Below, one piece after another: positions 30,704 to 41,850 of a DNA stretch of 64,000 nt (positions are counted from its first letter, which is position 1; each line of letters starts with the position of its first letter). The translations under genes were made by a program, and so were the position numbers. Source of the stretch: Spiroplasma endosymbiont of Lasioglossum villosulum (lineage in GTDB: Bacteria > Bacillota_I > Bacilli_A > Mycoplasmatales > VBWQ01); the NCBI RefSeq assembly GCF_964020195.1, contig NZ_OZ026539.1:1244299-1308298 (forward strand), given 5' to 3'. Under the pieces are notes generated by a model. That model worked only from the letters and a program-made list of their open reading frames with translations. It did no database searches and was not told the origin of the DNA.

Positions 30704-31754
30704 GTAAGTGCAACTAAATTATTTTTCTATCCAAATATTCGATTGGTGAAAGATAATTTAGTATTTTTCTTGGTCTTTGGTTTAAAGACAATATAAATTT
30801 ATGAACTTCATTTTTATTAGTTTTTGAAAAAATAAATTTTTTAGGAAATTTTTCTCTAATTAAACCATTAGTATTTTCATTAGTACCTCTTTGTCAAGGT
30901 GAATATGGATTGGCAAAATAAATTTTTATATCTAAATTTTTTTCAAGTTGTTGTCAATTTGAAAATTCTTTGCCACGATCAAAAGTAATAGTTTTAACAA
31001 TGTTTTTAGGAAGAATTGATAAATAATAACTAACATTTTTATTAATAACTTTAGTAGTTCTGTTTTTAACTAATATTGCTAAAGTAAATCGTGATACTCT
31101 TTCAACTAAAGTTATTAAACATGATTTGCTTTTACCTCGTGATGATACTATAGTATCTCCTTCTCAATGACCAAGTGTTATACGATCATTAACATTTATA
31201 TCTCGTTCTTTAATTGATTTACCATTAAACTTGCCACGATTTTCTTTAGATTTTCGTTTTTTACCTTTTCTTCTTAAATTTTTACTAGTAACTTTATCAA
31301 GCATTCCAAAATAAATTCAAGTATAAATTGTTTTAAAACTAATAACTCACTCTTTATGAAAATTTTTAATTCTGCCATAAATTTGTTCAGGTGATCAACC
31401 TAATAGTAATTTTTGTTGTACATATTTTACTAAATTCTTATTTTTAAACTTATGAAAACTAATATGTGATTGTTTTCGATTTTCAGCTTTATTTTGTGCA
31501 ATTAATGAAAAATAATGATTATTATCTTTATTTCTATTAATTTCTCGAATAATAGTACTAATACTTCGATTAAGATTTTTAGCTATTTCACTAATTTTAA
31601 ATTTAAATTTCAATTGATTCTCAATATAAATCCTTTCATCTATGCCAAGATGTTTATAACTCATATAAAAACTCCTTACTTTTTTCTAAACTAAATTTAG
31701 CATTATGAAATTTTTATATGAGAATTTTTTGCAATTTTATTTACTTGCACTTAC
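30704..31754. mobile_element. IS30-family insertion sequence in prophage copy 1
   Basis: 1,051 bp. Terminal inverted repeats GTAAGTGCAA(C/G)TAAAT on both ends, a single transposase gene, and AAG directly repeated outside both ends (30701-30703 and 31755-31757). Confidence 0.88.
30714..31664 (-). CDS. IS30 family transposase
   Basis: 316 residues. N-terminal helix-turn-helix (ISEIAKNLNRSISTIIREI), then the DDE core: LGHWEGDTIV (first Asp), TFDRGKEFSNW (second Asp) and YSPWQRGTNENTNGLIR with the catalytic Glu. It appears intact under the TGA-Trp code. Confidence 0.93.
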
Positions 31755-31967
31755 AAGTATAACTCAGCATTTAGTTTTAGTATTTGGTCTTTGATTTAAA
31801 TTTCATATATCTAAACCTAATTTTTTACAAAATAATAAACTATTAATTGAACCTAATACTGGATTACTTATTACTTGACCATAATAAGCACTTGTACCAA
31901 TCATTGCACTTAAAGGACTTATTGAAGAGCGTATTATTTTTGTTAATGTATAATTATTTGTTTCCAT
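31737..31967 (-). pseudogene. 5' fragment of a phage gene split by IS30
   Basis: ATG with AAGGAG upstream. 76 codons, the last five inside the IS. The N-terminal part is METNNYTLTKIIRSSISPLS followed by a small hydrophobic region. Probably the 5' part of the gene that resumes at 30703. Confidence 0.55.
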
Positions 31968-31969
31968 TT

Positions 31970-32309
31970 CTATTCTCCTTTATTTGCTTTTAACATTTCT
32001 CTTACAATATCTAATAAAGTATTTACTTGATAATCATATAATTCAAATTCATGAATTCTAATTTTAATTTTTTTAATTTTCTAATTTTTTAACTGTTACT
32101 TTAATTCAACCTTGATAAACATCATTATCACCAACTATTAATGCAACATTACTTTCTGGGTCAGAAACAATTATGTGTTTTGATTTAACATTTGGGTATT
32201 GTCTTAAAATAATTGTTCTAATATCATTACTTGTATGAATTGCTTTTGGAAATGGTGATAATATTTCAATTTCATCTTTATTTTCAAACAAAGTAGGTAA
32301 TATTATCAT
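31970..32309 (-). CDS. small phage protein, possibly frameshifted near its end
   Basis: ATG with AAGGAG upstream. The direct frame gives 78 residues and stops at 32073. Dropping one A from the A4 run near 32077-32080 continues the frame smoothly (VTVKKLEIKKIKIRIHEF ...) to a stop at 31970, about 112 residues, and that downstream stretch has no start codon of its own. Features include IIVSDPESNVALIVGDNDVY. Function unknown. Confidence 0.5.
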
Positions 32310-32470
32310 TAATTATTCTCCTTATTTTTAATTTGATTAGCAATTTCACTTAATATTTTTAATACTTTATATTCATTTTTTAATTCTTTAATAATAAATA
32401 TTAAAAATATTATTAGTGTTATGCTTGTTATTAATATTGGTACTATTAATAAAATTTTTCATAATATCAT
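32309..32470 (-). CDS. 53-residue phage membrane protein
   Basis: A single long hydrophobic span (ILLIVPILITSITLIIFLIF) followed by a charged helix. The stop and the next ATG overlap as TAATG, indicating translational coupling. Confidence 0.6.
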
Positions 32471-32474
32471 TTTT

Positions 32475-32768
32475 TTACTCTTTTCATTTTTTAAATCATT
32501 TAACATTTATTGAACAAAATGCACGATTTTTAGGAATATTTAAAGTATTAAAAATTTGACCAGTTACTATAATTTCATCGTTTTTGTTTAATAAAATACA
32601 GCGTCTATAAAATTTTGGGTTGTTAAAAATTAAAGTAACATAGTTTAATCCATTTCATTGACCTCTAACACTATAATATAATTCTTTATTACCTTTTTCG
32701 TAATATTTTGCTTCAATAGTATTACTTAGTTTTACTGTTAATTTGACATAATTTGCTTTATCTTTCAT
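32475..32768 (-). CDS. OB-fold/SSB-like small phage protein (tentative)
   Basis: 97 residues; AAGGAAA precedes the ATG. Short beta strands with aromatic residues (NYVKLTVKLSN, YYSVRGQWNGLNYVTLIF, DEIIVTGQIFN) look like an OB-fold ssDNA-binding protein. It follows the RuvC-like gene by 2 bp, a recombination context that supports the idea. Confidence 0.4.
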
Positions 32769-32770
32769 GT

Positions 32771-33235
32771 TTATAATTTCCTTAAATAATTATCAAAAAT
32801 TAATATTTTTTTATGATTTTTTAAATAATATTGAATATGCTTATAAGCATCTTGTTCATGTTTTGTTAATTTTATATTTCCTTTATAATTTGTTATTTTA
32901 TTTTTATTTTTTGGTTGGTTTTCTAGATAATCTCAGTTGAAAACATCTTGAACTAATACCATTAATGCACCAATGATTTTAGGCGTTGATAATGGATTAG
33001 TTAGTAATTGTTTTGAATTTAAAAAGAAATTTTCTACAATAACTAATATTTTTTTATCAATAAATTTTTCTTTAATTAATTGAAATTTTTCTTTATACAT
33101 ATTTTTAGTTCATAAAACAGTTAATGTATTGAATGTTTCATTAAAAACAATATTATTAGTTTCATTTGAATATATAACAATTCCATTATTACCAATTCCA
33201 GCGGGGTCAATTCCAATAATTAAATCATATTGCAT
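32771..33235 (-). CDS. RuvC-like Holliday-junction resolvase of phage type
   Basis: 154 residues. RNase-H-fold acidic residues in RuvC order: IIGIDPAGIGNNGIVIY with the first Asp, ILVIVENFFL with the Glu, and KHEQDAYKHIQYYL with the last Asp. It probably resolves or trims branched DNA before packaging. The start has no strong Shine-Dalgarno and follows the 67-residue zinc protein by 8 bp. Confidence 0.7.
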
Positions 33236-33243
33236 TAATTAAG

Positions 33244-33447
33244 TTAACCTCTAATAACTGTTTTAATAATTTCTAAATCACAATTACATCAACAATATTT
33301 ACATTCTTCAATAAATTCTTTATGACCACAAACTAAATTATCTTTTTTTAAATCATCAATCAGTTTAATTAGTACTATTTTAAATTCAATATCATCACTG
33401 TCTGGTATGCAAATCGTTCCTCTTTTAGTTAAATATTCTTTATCCAT
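33244..33447 (-). CDS. 67-residue phage protein with zinc-ribbon-like cysteines
   Basis: AGGAGGT precedes the ATG. Contains VCGHKEFIEECKYCWCNC, a cluster of one His and five Cys typical of small zinc-binding proteins. Its 5' end overlaps the preceding gene by 8 bp. Confidence 0.65.
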
Positions 33448-33610
33448 ATTTATACCTCCTACTTAACCTAATATTTAAAATACAGTCATAATAAATCGCT
33501 TTACTATTTTTATCTCTTAAAAAATATTTTCTTGTTTTTATATCATTAGTATTAAAGAATAAATAATCTAATTTATTTTGTTTACATGTTCAACAAAAAT
33601 ACTTTTTCAT
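33440..33610 (-). CDS. 56-residue phage protein
   Basis: Begins MKKYFCWTCKQNK, a CxxC pair, then a basic helix. It overlaps both neighbours by a few bases, a tight early-type cassette. Confidence 0.55.
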
Positions 33611-34100
33611 TATGAATTGAAATTTCCTTATAAGAAGTAACTATATAATTAATTGGTAAATCATCATGTTTATATGGATTATTTATTTTAAAGCCTTTTC
33701 TATTTTCTTCTCACGTAATGTTATATTTAAAACAAGGATTAGTAATGTTTGTTTTGTTATCTGTTATTTCACCCATAAATCAACTATTATGCTGTTCATA
33801 AAATGTTAATGGTTCAAGTTTTATATCATTAAGATAATATTCTTTTGGAGCAGTTGGTTTATTAACAGTTATTTTTTGGTCTTTAATATATGGTTCTAAT
33901 AATTTTATTAATTCATTACCACTTAATTCTCTTTTAATATTTTCTAAATTAAAAACTCAATATGTATATTTATCATCAGCAATAAAACTATTATTTTTAA
34001 CCATTCATTTTGGACATTGTAATTTATATTCACCATAATCAATAAGAATAGATTGTGGTTTATCTTTAACAATTTGTTCTTTTTTAAATTCTATTTGCAT
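33582..34100 (-). CDS. 172-residue phage protein, first gene of the leftward operon
   Basis: AGGAAAGG precedes the ATG. Alpha/beta protein (QSILIDYGEYKLQCPKW, LIKLLEPYIKDQKITV) with several Trp coded by TGA. As the promoter-proximal gene it may be an early function. No family recognised. Confidence 0.65.
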
Positions 34101-34801
34101 AATAATCCTTTCCTAATATGTTCTGTTGCTTCTAGCATAAAGAACATATATTTTGATGTTTAGATTATTAATACTACTACTATTCGTTTTATTCATTCCA
34201 TGAAAACTGGGCTCAAAAATAAATTGTGAAATTTTAAAAAACATTGAGGCATTCGATTCAATATTTATTTAATTTATGTTTAATAAATTAATATTTTAAT
34301 TGAACCGGCACCGCTCAATTTTTTTTACAAGTTTGAAATTTATTTTCTCGCCCAAAAAAATTTTCAAAAAAAATAAAAAATAAAACCAACACTTGCTCAC
34401 TGGGGGGTGGCAAGGTTGGTTAAATAAAGAATAGAATTAATACAATAGGTCCCTACAACAGGTCTATATATACTAGTTTCCAATTCGCTCCCACCCCAAG
34501 AATTACCATTTCTGGTTAGTATATTTTATTAGGTATCACTCCACTTTTTATTTATCCATGCAAGTCCACATGCTAGCTACTATTTTTAACAACTGTGTTG
34601 TAGTTCACTTTTTTAGTTCCCTAACACGTGTTGATAATAGCGTTAAAGATGGTTATTAAAAATTTTAAAATTTTACAATTACAAAAAAAAGACAAGAATT
34701 TTATTCTCGTCTTTTGTCATTTATTTTTAATTCAAGGGTTTAAAAAAGAAAGGAGCTATTTAAGGGAAATGAGTTGTTATCGACATCTTCGACACGCTCC
34801 C
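34101..34801. other. non-coding right end of prophage copy 1
   Basis: No convincing gene. It holds an inverted repeat ATATGTTCT/AGAACATAT (34116-34149) just before the leftward operon, a possible operator. There is a hairpin AATTGA/TCAATT with T8 (~34310-34332). A long hairpin AACCAAC...GTTGGTT with inner CTTGC/GCAAG stem (~34391-34430) is followed on the minus strand by T-rich sequence. A stem AAAAGAC...GTCTTTT lies at ~34687-34716. Base composition is less AT-rich than the genes. A replication, packaging or small-RNA region is possible. Confidence 0.55.
34777..34801 (-). repeat. prophage copy 1 right terminal inverted repeat
   Basis: Ends GACATCTTCGACACGCTCCC; complement matches the left end at 20 of 25 positions. 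Confidence 0.8.
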
Positions 34802-34806
34802 AAAGT
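34802..34806. repeat. 5-bp spacer (AAAGT) between the tandem prophage copies
   Basis: CGCTCCC-AAAGT-GGGAGCG joins a right end to a left end. The five bases equal the start of the right chromosomal flank, as expected for a circle junction carrying flanking bases. Confidence 0.75.
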
Positions 34807-34831
34807 GGGAGCGTACCGATGTTGTCAATAA
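34807..34831 (+). repeat. prophage copy 2 left terminal inverted repeat
   Basis: Same sequence as 17222-17246. Confidence 0.8.
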
Positions 34832-34994
34832 TATTCAAATTTGTCTTTAAATTATAGGTTTAGACGAGAATAATTTTGACTTCAATATGCAATTGTATGT
34901 TAATCTTAACACTTGAAAAATATTAGTCAATAATAATACTTAATTTTATAACTCAAAAATTCTTATTAAAATTAATTTTAATAAGTTTTTAATA

Positions 34995-35101
34995 TGTTAT
35001 AATGTAATAAAGTCCTTTAAGATAAACCGTATACCGTTATGATTACTAAGCGTATGTAAAGTACGTGGTCTCTTAGGCAAATCCCTAATTTAGGGATTTT
35101 T
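34995..35101 (+). ncRNA. candidate small structured RNA, copy 2
   Basis: Same extended -10, nested hairpin and terminator as at 17410-17516. Confidence 0.45.
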
Positions 35102-35103
35102 AA

Positions 35104-36264
35104 TTATAATAATTGTATTACTGTATTTATTTGATAGCATTTAAAATTAACCATTTTTGTATACATATCAATGTTATAGGTTCTATCACCAATCATATGC
35201 TTTAAAATTTGTTTAATATTTGTTTCAGTAAAGCAACCAATATTTTCAACTAGTGCTTGGTTTAATACACCATCTTTTGCATTAATAAAATAACCAACTT
35301 TTAATTTTTTATATTGCAAAGTTAATGATTGTAAAAAATCAATTAATTCATAATATTGACCTTTTTCAAATAAATTTATTGCATTTTGATAGTGTAATTT
35401 AGCAATTTTATTTTTTCTTCTTCCAGCCATTATACCAAGAAATAAAACATGAAAAGCATGGAATTTATCTAAAATAAATTTAGCATTTAAAATTGTAGCA
35501 GTTTTTCTAATTCATTTTGCGCTATCTCCACAAACTACTAAATTTGCTTGTTCAAAATTTTCAAAAAATAAATTACCATATTTTTCAATTAATTTTGCAG
35601 TTTTTTCAGCACCAATTTCTGTTTTTGATACTCTTATTTTACATGCCGCTCTTTTATTAATTAATTTTCCATTTTTCTTTTTACCAGTACAAAATACTAT
35701 TAATCTCATAGAACATTTTTTACAATTTTTAGTATTGTGTTTTTCATTAAACTTAAATTTTCTATGACCATCATCAATATTTATATATAAAGTTTGATTT
35801 GGTTGTAATACTATTTTAGGAATATTAACTTTTGGTAATTCAAATTTTTGATATGTTCTGCAAACTGTACTATTACTTATTAAATCTTCAATAAAAGTAT
35901 CACAAACATCACGATACTTTTTATCATCAGCAAAATATTTTAAAATTTGTTTAATAACATCTGGTGCTAATTTACTATACTTTTTAACACCAAGATAGTT
36001 ATCTAGCAATGAAACAAATTCCTTTTTTTGTGTTTTTGGGTTATAATGTATACAAATACGTCGTTTATAATTTAATAAACCTTTTTTTGTTTTTAATTTT
36101 CTTTTTCTAAATCTATATGATTTATATTCAGATTTATTACATGTACTTCATAAATAATCATCTATTTCTTTAAATAATTCTTCTGTTTGTTGTAAATTTA
36201 ATTCATCTTGATTAAAATAGTGTTTGTCTCAATCAAAATGATTTACGAATGGTAGTTTTAACAT
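35104..36264 (-). CDS. UPF0236 / ISLre2-like transposase, copy 2
   Basis: Identical to the 386-residue protein at 17519-18679; both copies look intact. Confidence 0.85.
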
Positions 36265-36337
36265 TTTTAATGTTCCTTTCAAAATTTTGTTTGTTAATAA
36301 TTTAATTGTATTGTTTATAAAAATTAGGGAGTAAAAT

Positions 36338-38044
36338 ATGGCTTTTATTAGTAGTTATGCACAACTGAATAAAAAATATAATCTTAATTTTAGTGATAAT
36401 AATTATGGTTTTAGTTGAGATATTTTTAAAGCATTTGTTGGTGATGAATGAGCAGAATATTTTACTACTAATTGTTTTTATCGTTTTATACCAACAGCAC
36501 GTGGAACAAGAAAAACATGAAACTGCTTAGCATTTGATTTATTTATATGTTGTAATTTTAGTGATAGTAGTGTTCAAGAAGTAAGACGCTATGAAAATAC
36601 TCATAATGAAACTACAATTGGCGCTTTAATGAATGTTTGTCAAGTTTTATTAGATGAATATAATATTAATTTATTACCTAATAATCCACATGGTATTAAA
36701 TGAAAAATAACTAAGGATGGTGGTTGTATTATTTTTCCTAATAATCAACAAATTGACTTTATTGGTTATACTAATGGTAATAAGATTTTTGGAAAAGAAG
36801 CAGGTGGTTCAAGTTTTTTAGGTTCAAGAACAGATGAAATTATTATGGCAGAAGAAAAAGAAACATTAACTGAAAAGCAATTAACATATCGATATGAACG
36901 TTTACAAAACTCTATGTTTAGAAGTAATCGTATTAAAGTATCAAAAGAACCTATTAAAGAATGAAGTTGAACGTTTATTGATAAAAATATATATAGTCCT
37001 AATTTTGGAAAAAAGATTACTCGCTTTTTTTATAAAAGTTTCTTTATTACTTTTACATGTAATCCTTATGATAAATATCATCCATTTTATTTAAAATACT
37101 GTACGCCATTTTTACCATTAAATGATAAAGTGATGGAAAATCTTAAAAAAAATGGCAAAATTTATTATGAAAATCAAGATATGTTTAGTGGTTTAGGTTT
37201 ATTTGTTTTAAGATTTACTATTCAACCATTTTGAAATAAATTACCAGATATTCAAAAAAGAACATTATTAGAAATGAAAAAAAGTAATCCTGATGAATTT
37301 AATACTGTTTTTTATGGTTTTGAATTTTTAGATAGTGATGCAACAATTTTCCCATTTCAAAAAACTGTAAAGTGCTGACAACCATATGATTTAAAAGAAT
37401 TTTATAATTCAAAAAAAGATATGTATAAATTTGATTTTTATTCAGTTGGTGTGGATTGAGCAACTGGTCATAAAGACCATACTGTATTTATAGTAGTGGG
37501 TTTTAAAGAATATAATAATACTGGTTATTATGATGCTTATATTATTTGTGAATTAGTAGTTACTCCAAATCATTTTATAAATGAAAATGAAAAAATTAAT
37601 GCTTATGTTAATGAAATTTTAGGATTAATTGATAATTTTGAAAATTTTGAACAAGCAATTTATTTTTATGATGATAAAGCACGAACTGCCATTGATTGAT
37701 TAAATCAAAAATTAATAGATGAACATAATACTATTTTAATCACACAAACTGCTATTAAACATGCTTCAAATTTAAATCAAGAAGCAGGATTAACTAATAG
37801 AGTAGTTTGAATGAGAAACATTATGAGTTATGGAAACTTTTATGCAAATAAAAATGATTTACCAAAGACTACTCAATGTTTAGAAGAATTACGTTATGAC
37901 CAAACCAAAACTAACATTCCAGACAAAAATATGTACCAAGACCCATATGATGCTTTATTTTATGTACTGTATCCATATAAAAATGTAATTAGGGGTAAAA
38001 ATAATGCTACTGTGAAAAAAAGCATCTTCACATTTGCCATATAA
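36338..38044 (+). CDS. terL: phage terminase large subunit, copy 2
   Basis: Identical to 18753-20459, with the same ATPase and nuclease motifs. Confidence 0.9.
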
Positions 38045-38194
38045 TAAACAATTTAAATATAGTTAATAGTATAGGTATCACAAAATAAACGACTTTAATT
38101 TAGGCGTTATTTTGCATTTAAAAGCATACTTGTAAAAATAATCAAAAATAGTACAATTTATAAATAAAATCAAGGAAAAAAGGAGTAATTTAAT

Positions 38195-38489
38195 ATGAAA
38201 ACATGAATAAAAACAAATTTAAGTAAAATAACATTAGCATTAGCACTAACTGGTGCAGTAAGTGGAGTAACTGGTTTAATAATTGGTTCAATATCACATC
38301 ATAAAACTAATGATTTACAATATTATTTAGGACATCAGTATAATGTTTACTGGGGGGGCTGGAACAACTATATGGTCACATAAAACAAATGATAAACATA
38401 AAATAGAATTACATTTTGACATTAGACCAGAAAATAGTGATGACATAAAATGGGATGGTGTTTATCCTGAAGGATATTTTGATAATTAA
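38195..38489 (+). CDS. small exported phage protein with G7 run, copy 2
   Basis: Identical to 20610-20904. The G-run at 38352-38358 also has seven G, so the copies are in the same phase. Confidence 0.55.
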
Positions 38490-40513
38490 ATTTCTAAATT
38501 TATATAAGAAATATTTTCATTATATTTATCAAATAAATTAATATTTTGTAAGTTTATTTCTTGTTTATCAGTAATTAAAATAAAATCATAATTACCAGCA
38601 CCAAATATACCGCTAATTTCAATCCGATTTAAATTATTAATCGGATTTTCTATTTGTAATTCAAATTCACTAGTATTATCAATTTGTGCAATTTCTTTAT
38701 AAAATTCTAATTTAGAAAATAATTGAGATTTATTTGAACCGTATAAATTTAAAGCATTTTTAATTTTACTTTTATCAATAATTGCTCTTGTAAAGTATTT
38801 TCCATATTCACCATTACCTAATGTTCAGTCAGCAGGAATTAATGAAGGTATATTATTACTTTCTAATTCGTTTGTAATAGATAATCAATTAAATTGATTA
38901 TCATCAAGTTTAAATAATTCATTTTGACTAATATCATTATTTTTTAATTTAATATTATTTATATCTATAAAATCAAAATATGCAGATTTTAATATAACTT
39001 TTACGTCTTTAAATTGTCAAGTATCATTTTCACTAGGATGTATTGGACTTGATTTTAATTCAAAATAGTATGGTAACAAAATTTTATTATCATCATTTAA
39101 ACCTTTATTAATAGACATACTAGAATAAATATTATTTGATAACATAATAAATATTTGTTTAAAAATGTTAACTTGTTCTAAATTAATATAATCTGGATAA
39201 TCTAATTTTCATTGTTTAAATAAATTAGTAATAACATCATCAGGTTTTTGTCCTTCAAATTTTTCTTTTAACTTTGCAATTTTATTATCCGGTTTACCAT
39301 TATCTTTATAGGTAGCACCATCAAAATTTCTATTGTAGTTATATGTGTAACTTAGCATATCTAATAATAATTGTTGTAAACTATCATTAGTTGGTGCATC
39401 TTTAATTTCAATTTCAATGTCATCAAATCTATTATTAGTTACAACATATTGATAAAATTGACTTTCACCCACAAAATCTCAAACTTCTTTATCCTTTAAT
39501 TCTTTTTGACTTTTTAATGGTCATTTACCACCTAAAACATTACTAAACTCATATCCTAATCAAGCATGAGTTACTCTTGCATTTTTAATAACTTCTCTTC
39601 TTGTTACAGAACCACTACTAATTTTAATTAAATCTAAAACTGATTTTTCTTGTCCAATAAATTGTTTTGCTAAATTTCAAGGTAAGATTTGTTCACTAAA
39701 TCATTGTTGTAATATTCTAACTTTTGGTTGAGTTTCAATAGGCATTGATAATAGCGGAAATGCTATCTTATCTTTAACAAATAACTTTGGGTATACTTCC
39801 ATATTATCAACTTCACCAAGTACCTTTATATTGCCAAAAATCATGCTTCTAGGGGCTTTAATTTTTAAACCAATAACTTTTGTATCTTTATCTAATGGTT
39901 TTTGTAATTTAATAATGATTGGATAACCATCTCTTGTTTTAAAATCTTTAATTTTAATAATAGTAATACTTTTAGTACTTCTTGTTTTTGGGTTTTGATA
40001 AGGTTGTGAATAATTATTAATAATATATAAATTATCAATATTATTTTCAGTTAATGGTTCATTAATAGACACAGCATACAATTTAAATTGATTTAATAAA
40101 TTTATTTCTTGAAATATTAAATTTTTAATATCAGTCATACTATATTCAATAGTATTATCATTAATATTAGTACTTGCTCTTTGATTTAATTGCATAGTAA
40201 AGTCTGATGTTTCAACAGCAGTAGTTTTTAATACTTTTTCAATATCAATAAAACCTATTTTAATAGTATTTGCTGAAAATCTTAAACTATTATTTTCATT
40301 ATTTTTAAATAAACGTTCAATTTCATAAATATATAAAGTTCTTAGTTTAAATTCATCATATGCTCTATTAATATCTGGGTCACTAGTAGCGCGCATCATA
40401 TTAGTAAAGTCATAAGGAATATTATCAATTAAATAATCATTTTCTACTTCTGCTTGATTAAGTTTAGTTTGTTTCTGTGGAAACTTCGTTTGTGGTTTGT
40501 TGTTGTTTTCCAT
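38486..40513 (-). CDS. 675-residue phage structural candidate, copy 2
   Basis: Identical to 20901-22928. Confidence 0.75.
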
Positions 40514-41705
40514 TGTTCTCTCCTATTAATTGGTTATTTTCTGGATTAAATAATTTTAACTTAACTGTTAAATTATTAATTTCTTGTTCATCATTAATAT
40601 TAAATGTTTTACTATTTAATAAGTCTTTATCTAAACGTACTAATATTTGAATAAATTTAAGAATATCAATATTAAATTGTCATAATTTTTGTTCAATATA
40701 ATTAATAGTTGAAATATTTACTGCTGTACTTTCGGGAACTGATTGTTGTGCTGATTTCTTTTGACTTGGTATATGAATACCACAACGTTTAAATATTTCA
40801 TTAACATTTCAATCATATATATCAGTTAAATTTTTACCTTTAAAATTACTATTTGTCATATTGATATTTTCGTTTTGTTCATTATTATCTCCACCACTTT
40901 TAAATATGTAGTTTTTAGTAACTAATGTTCTTACTGCTTCTTCTAATCTTGATTGAACATTACCATAAGTTTGACTAAAAATAAACTTTGGTGAGTTTAA
41001 AATAGTATCTAAAACAATTTGTTCATAAATAACATCTAATGCTTTAATTTTATCCATTACTTTATCACAATCTGCTAATTCATTTGCTTTATTTCGCATA
41101 ATTGCTATTGGTATATACTTAATATTTAGTGTTTGTTCTTGTGCTAAATTAGGGTTATTAATGAATGATTTAAAATCTAATGGAAATTGTTTTTTATTAT
41201 CATTAATACTATAAATTGCACGATTAATTGTTACTTGTTCATTGTTTAACGTATAAACTTCAAATAATCTTACAGTTTGCGCATTTTGTTTATAACTATC
41301 ATAAAAAATAGTACATTGAATTAATTTACCAGTAATATCATAAACTCTTTGTTGAATATCTACTACTTGAAAATATAAGTCATCATTAGCAATATAAATT
41401 AAATAACCACTAATTCCTAATTTACTTAATTTAAAAATAGAATTTCAATTTTTTCTGTAAAATTCTTGTTGAATTAAGTATTGTTTAATAGTTTCATTAT
41501 TTATTTCTAATGGAGCATTATATAAATTAGCATTATTTTCTGCCACAAAATCAGTAAAATATGTCTCATGATTAAAATCATTAAAACCAAAATAATTTAA
41601 AATTGAAGCATGCGTACTTTTGTGTTTATTAGTTAAAAATTTTACTTTTTCATTTTGATTATCACTAGTATTTGTTTTATCTCTTCTAAAAAATCTACCT
41701 AACAT
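40464..41705 (-). CDS. probable portal protein, copy 2
   Basis: Identical to 22879-24120. Confidence 0.55.
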
Positions 41706-41723
41706 AATATTTACCACCTTTCT

Positions 41724-41846
41724 TTAAAATATTTGATTAATTTTTAATATAATTTTGACAATAATAAATATAATTAAGCCAGCAGTTGCAGATGATAGAA
41801 TTACTCCAATTAAACCTAAAATAATTTTTATAATTTTAAAAAACAT
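41724..41846 (-). CDS. 40-residue membrane peptide, copy 2
   Basis: Identical to 24139-24261. Confidence 0.6.
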   Translation of the reverse strand: MFFKIIKIILGLIGVILSSATAGLIIFIIVKIILKINQIF

Positions 41847-41850
41847 AATA

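Larger units (their letters stand above)
17222..34801. mobile_element. prophage copy 1: 17.58-kb transposon-like dsDNA phage
   Basis: The element is bounded by imperfect ~25-bp terminal inverted repeats starting GGGAGCGT. It carries, from the left: a small RNA candidate, a UPF0236/ISLre2-like transposase gene, terminase large subunit, then leftward-transcribed structural and small genes, and a 700-bp non-coding right end. No serine/tyrosine integrase is present. A second identical copy follows after a 5-bp spacer. Confidence 0.9.

Noticed and set aside
30704-31754. IS30 transposase as the enzyme that integrated the prophage
   Set aside because: The IS has its own inverted repeats and AAG duplication inside the phage and different terminal sequences from the phage ends; the UPF0236 gene is the better candidate.
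34628-34831. Plus-strand 67-codon ORF at the phage right end
   Set aside because: No Shine-Dalgarno at its start, it runs through a terminator-like hairpin and the inverted repeat, and its composition is not that of a protein. Only the short outward frame near its end is noted as a finding.
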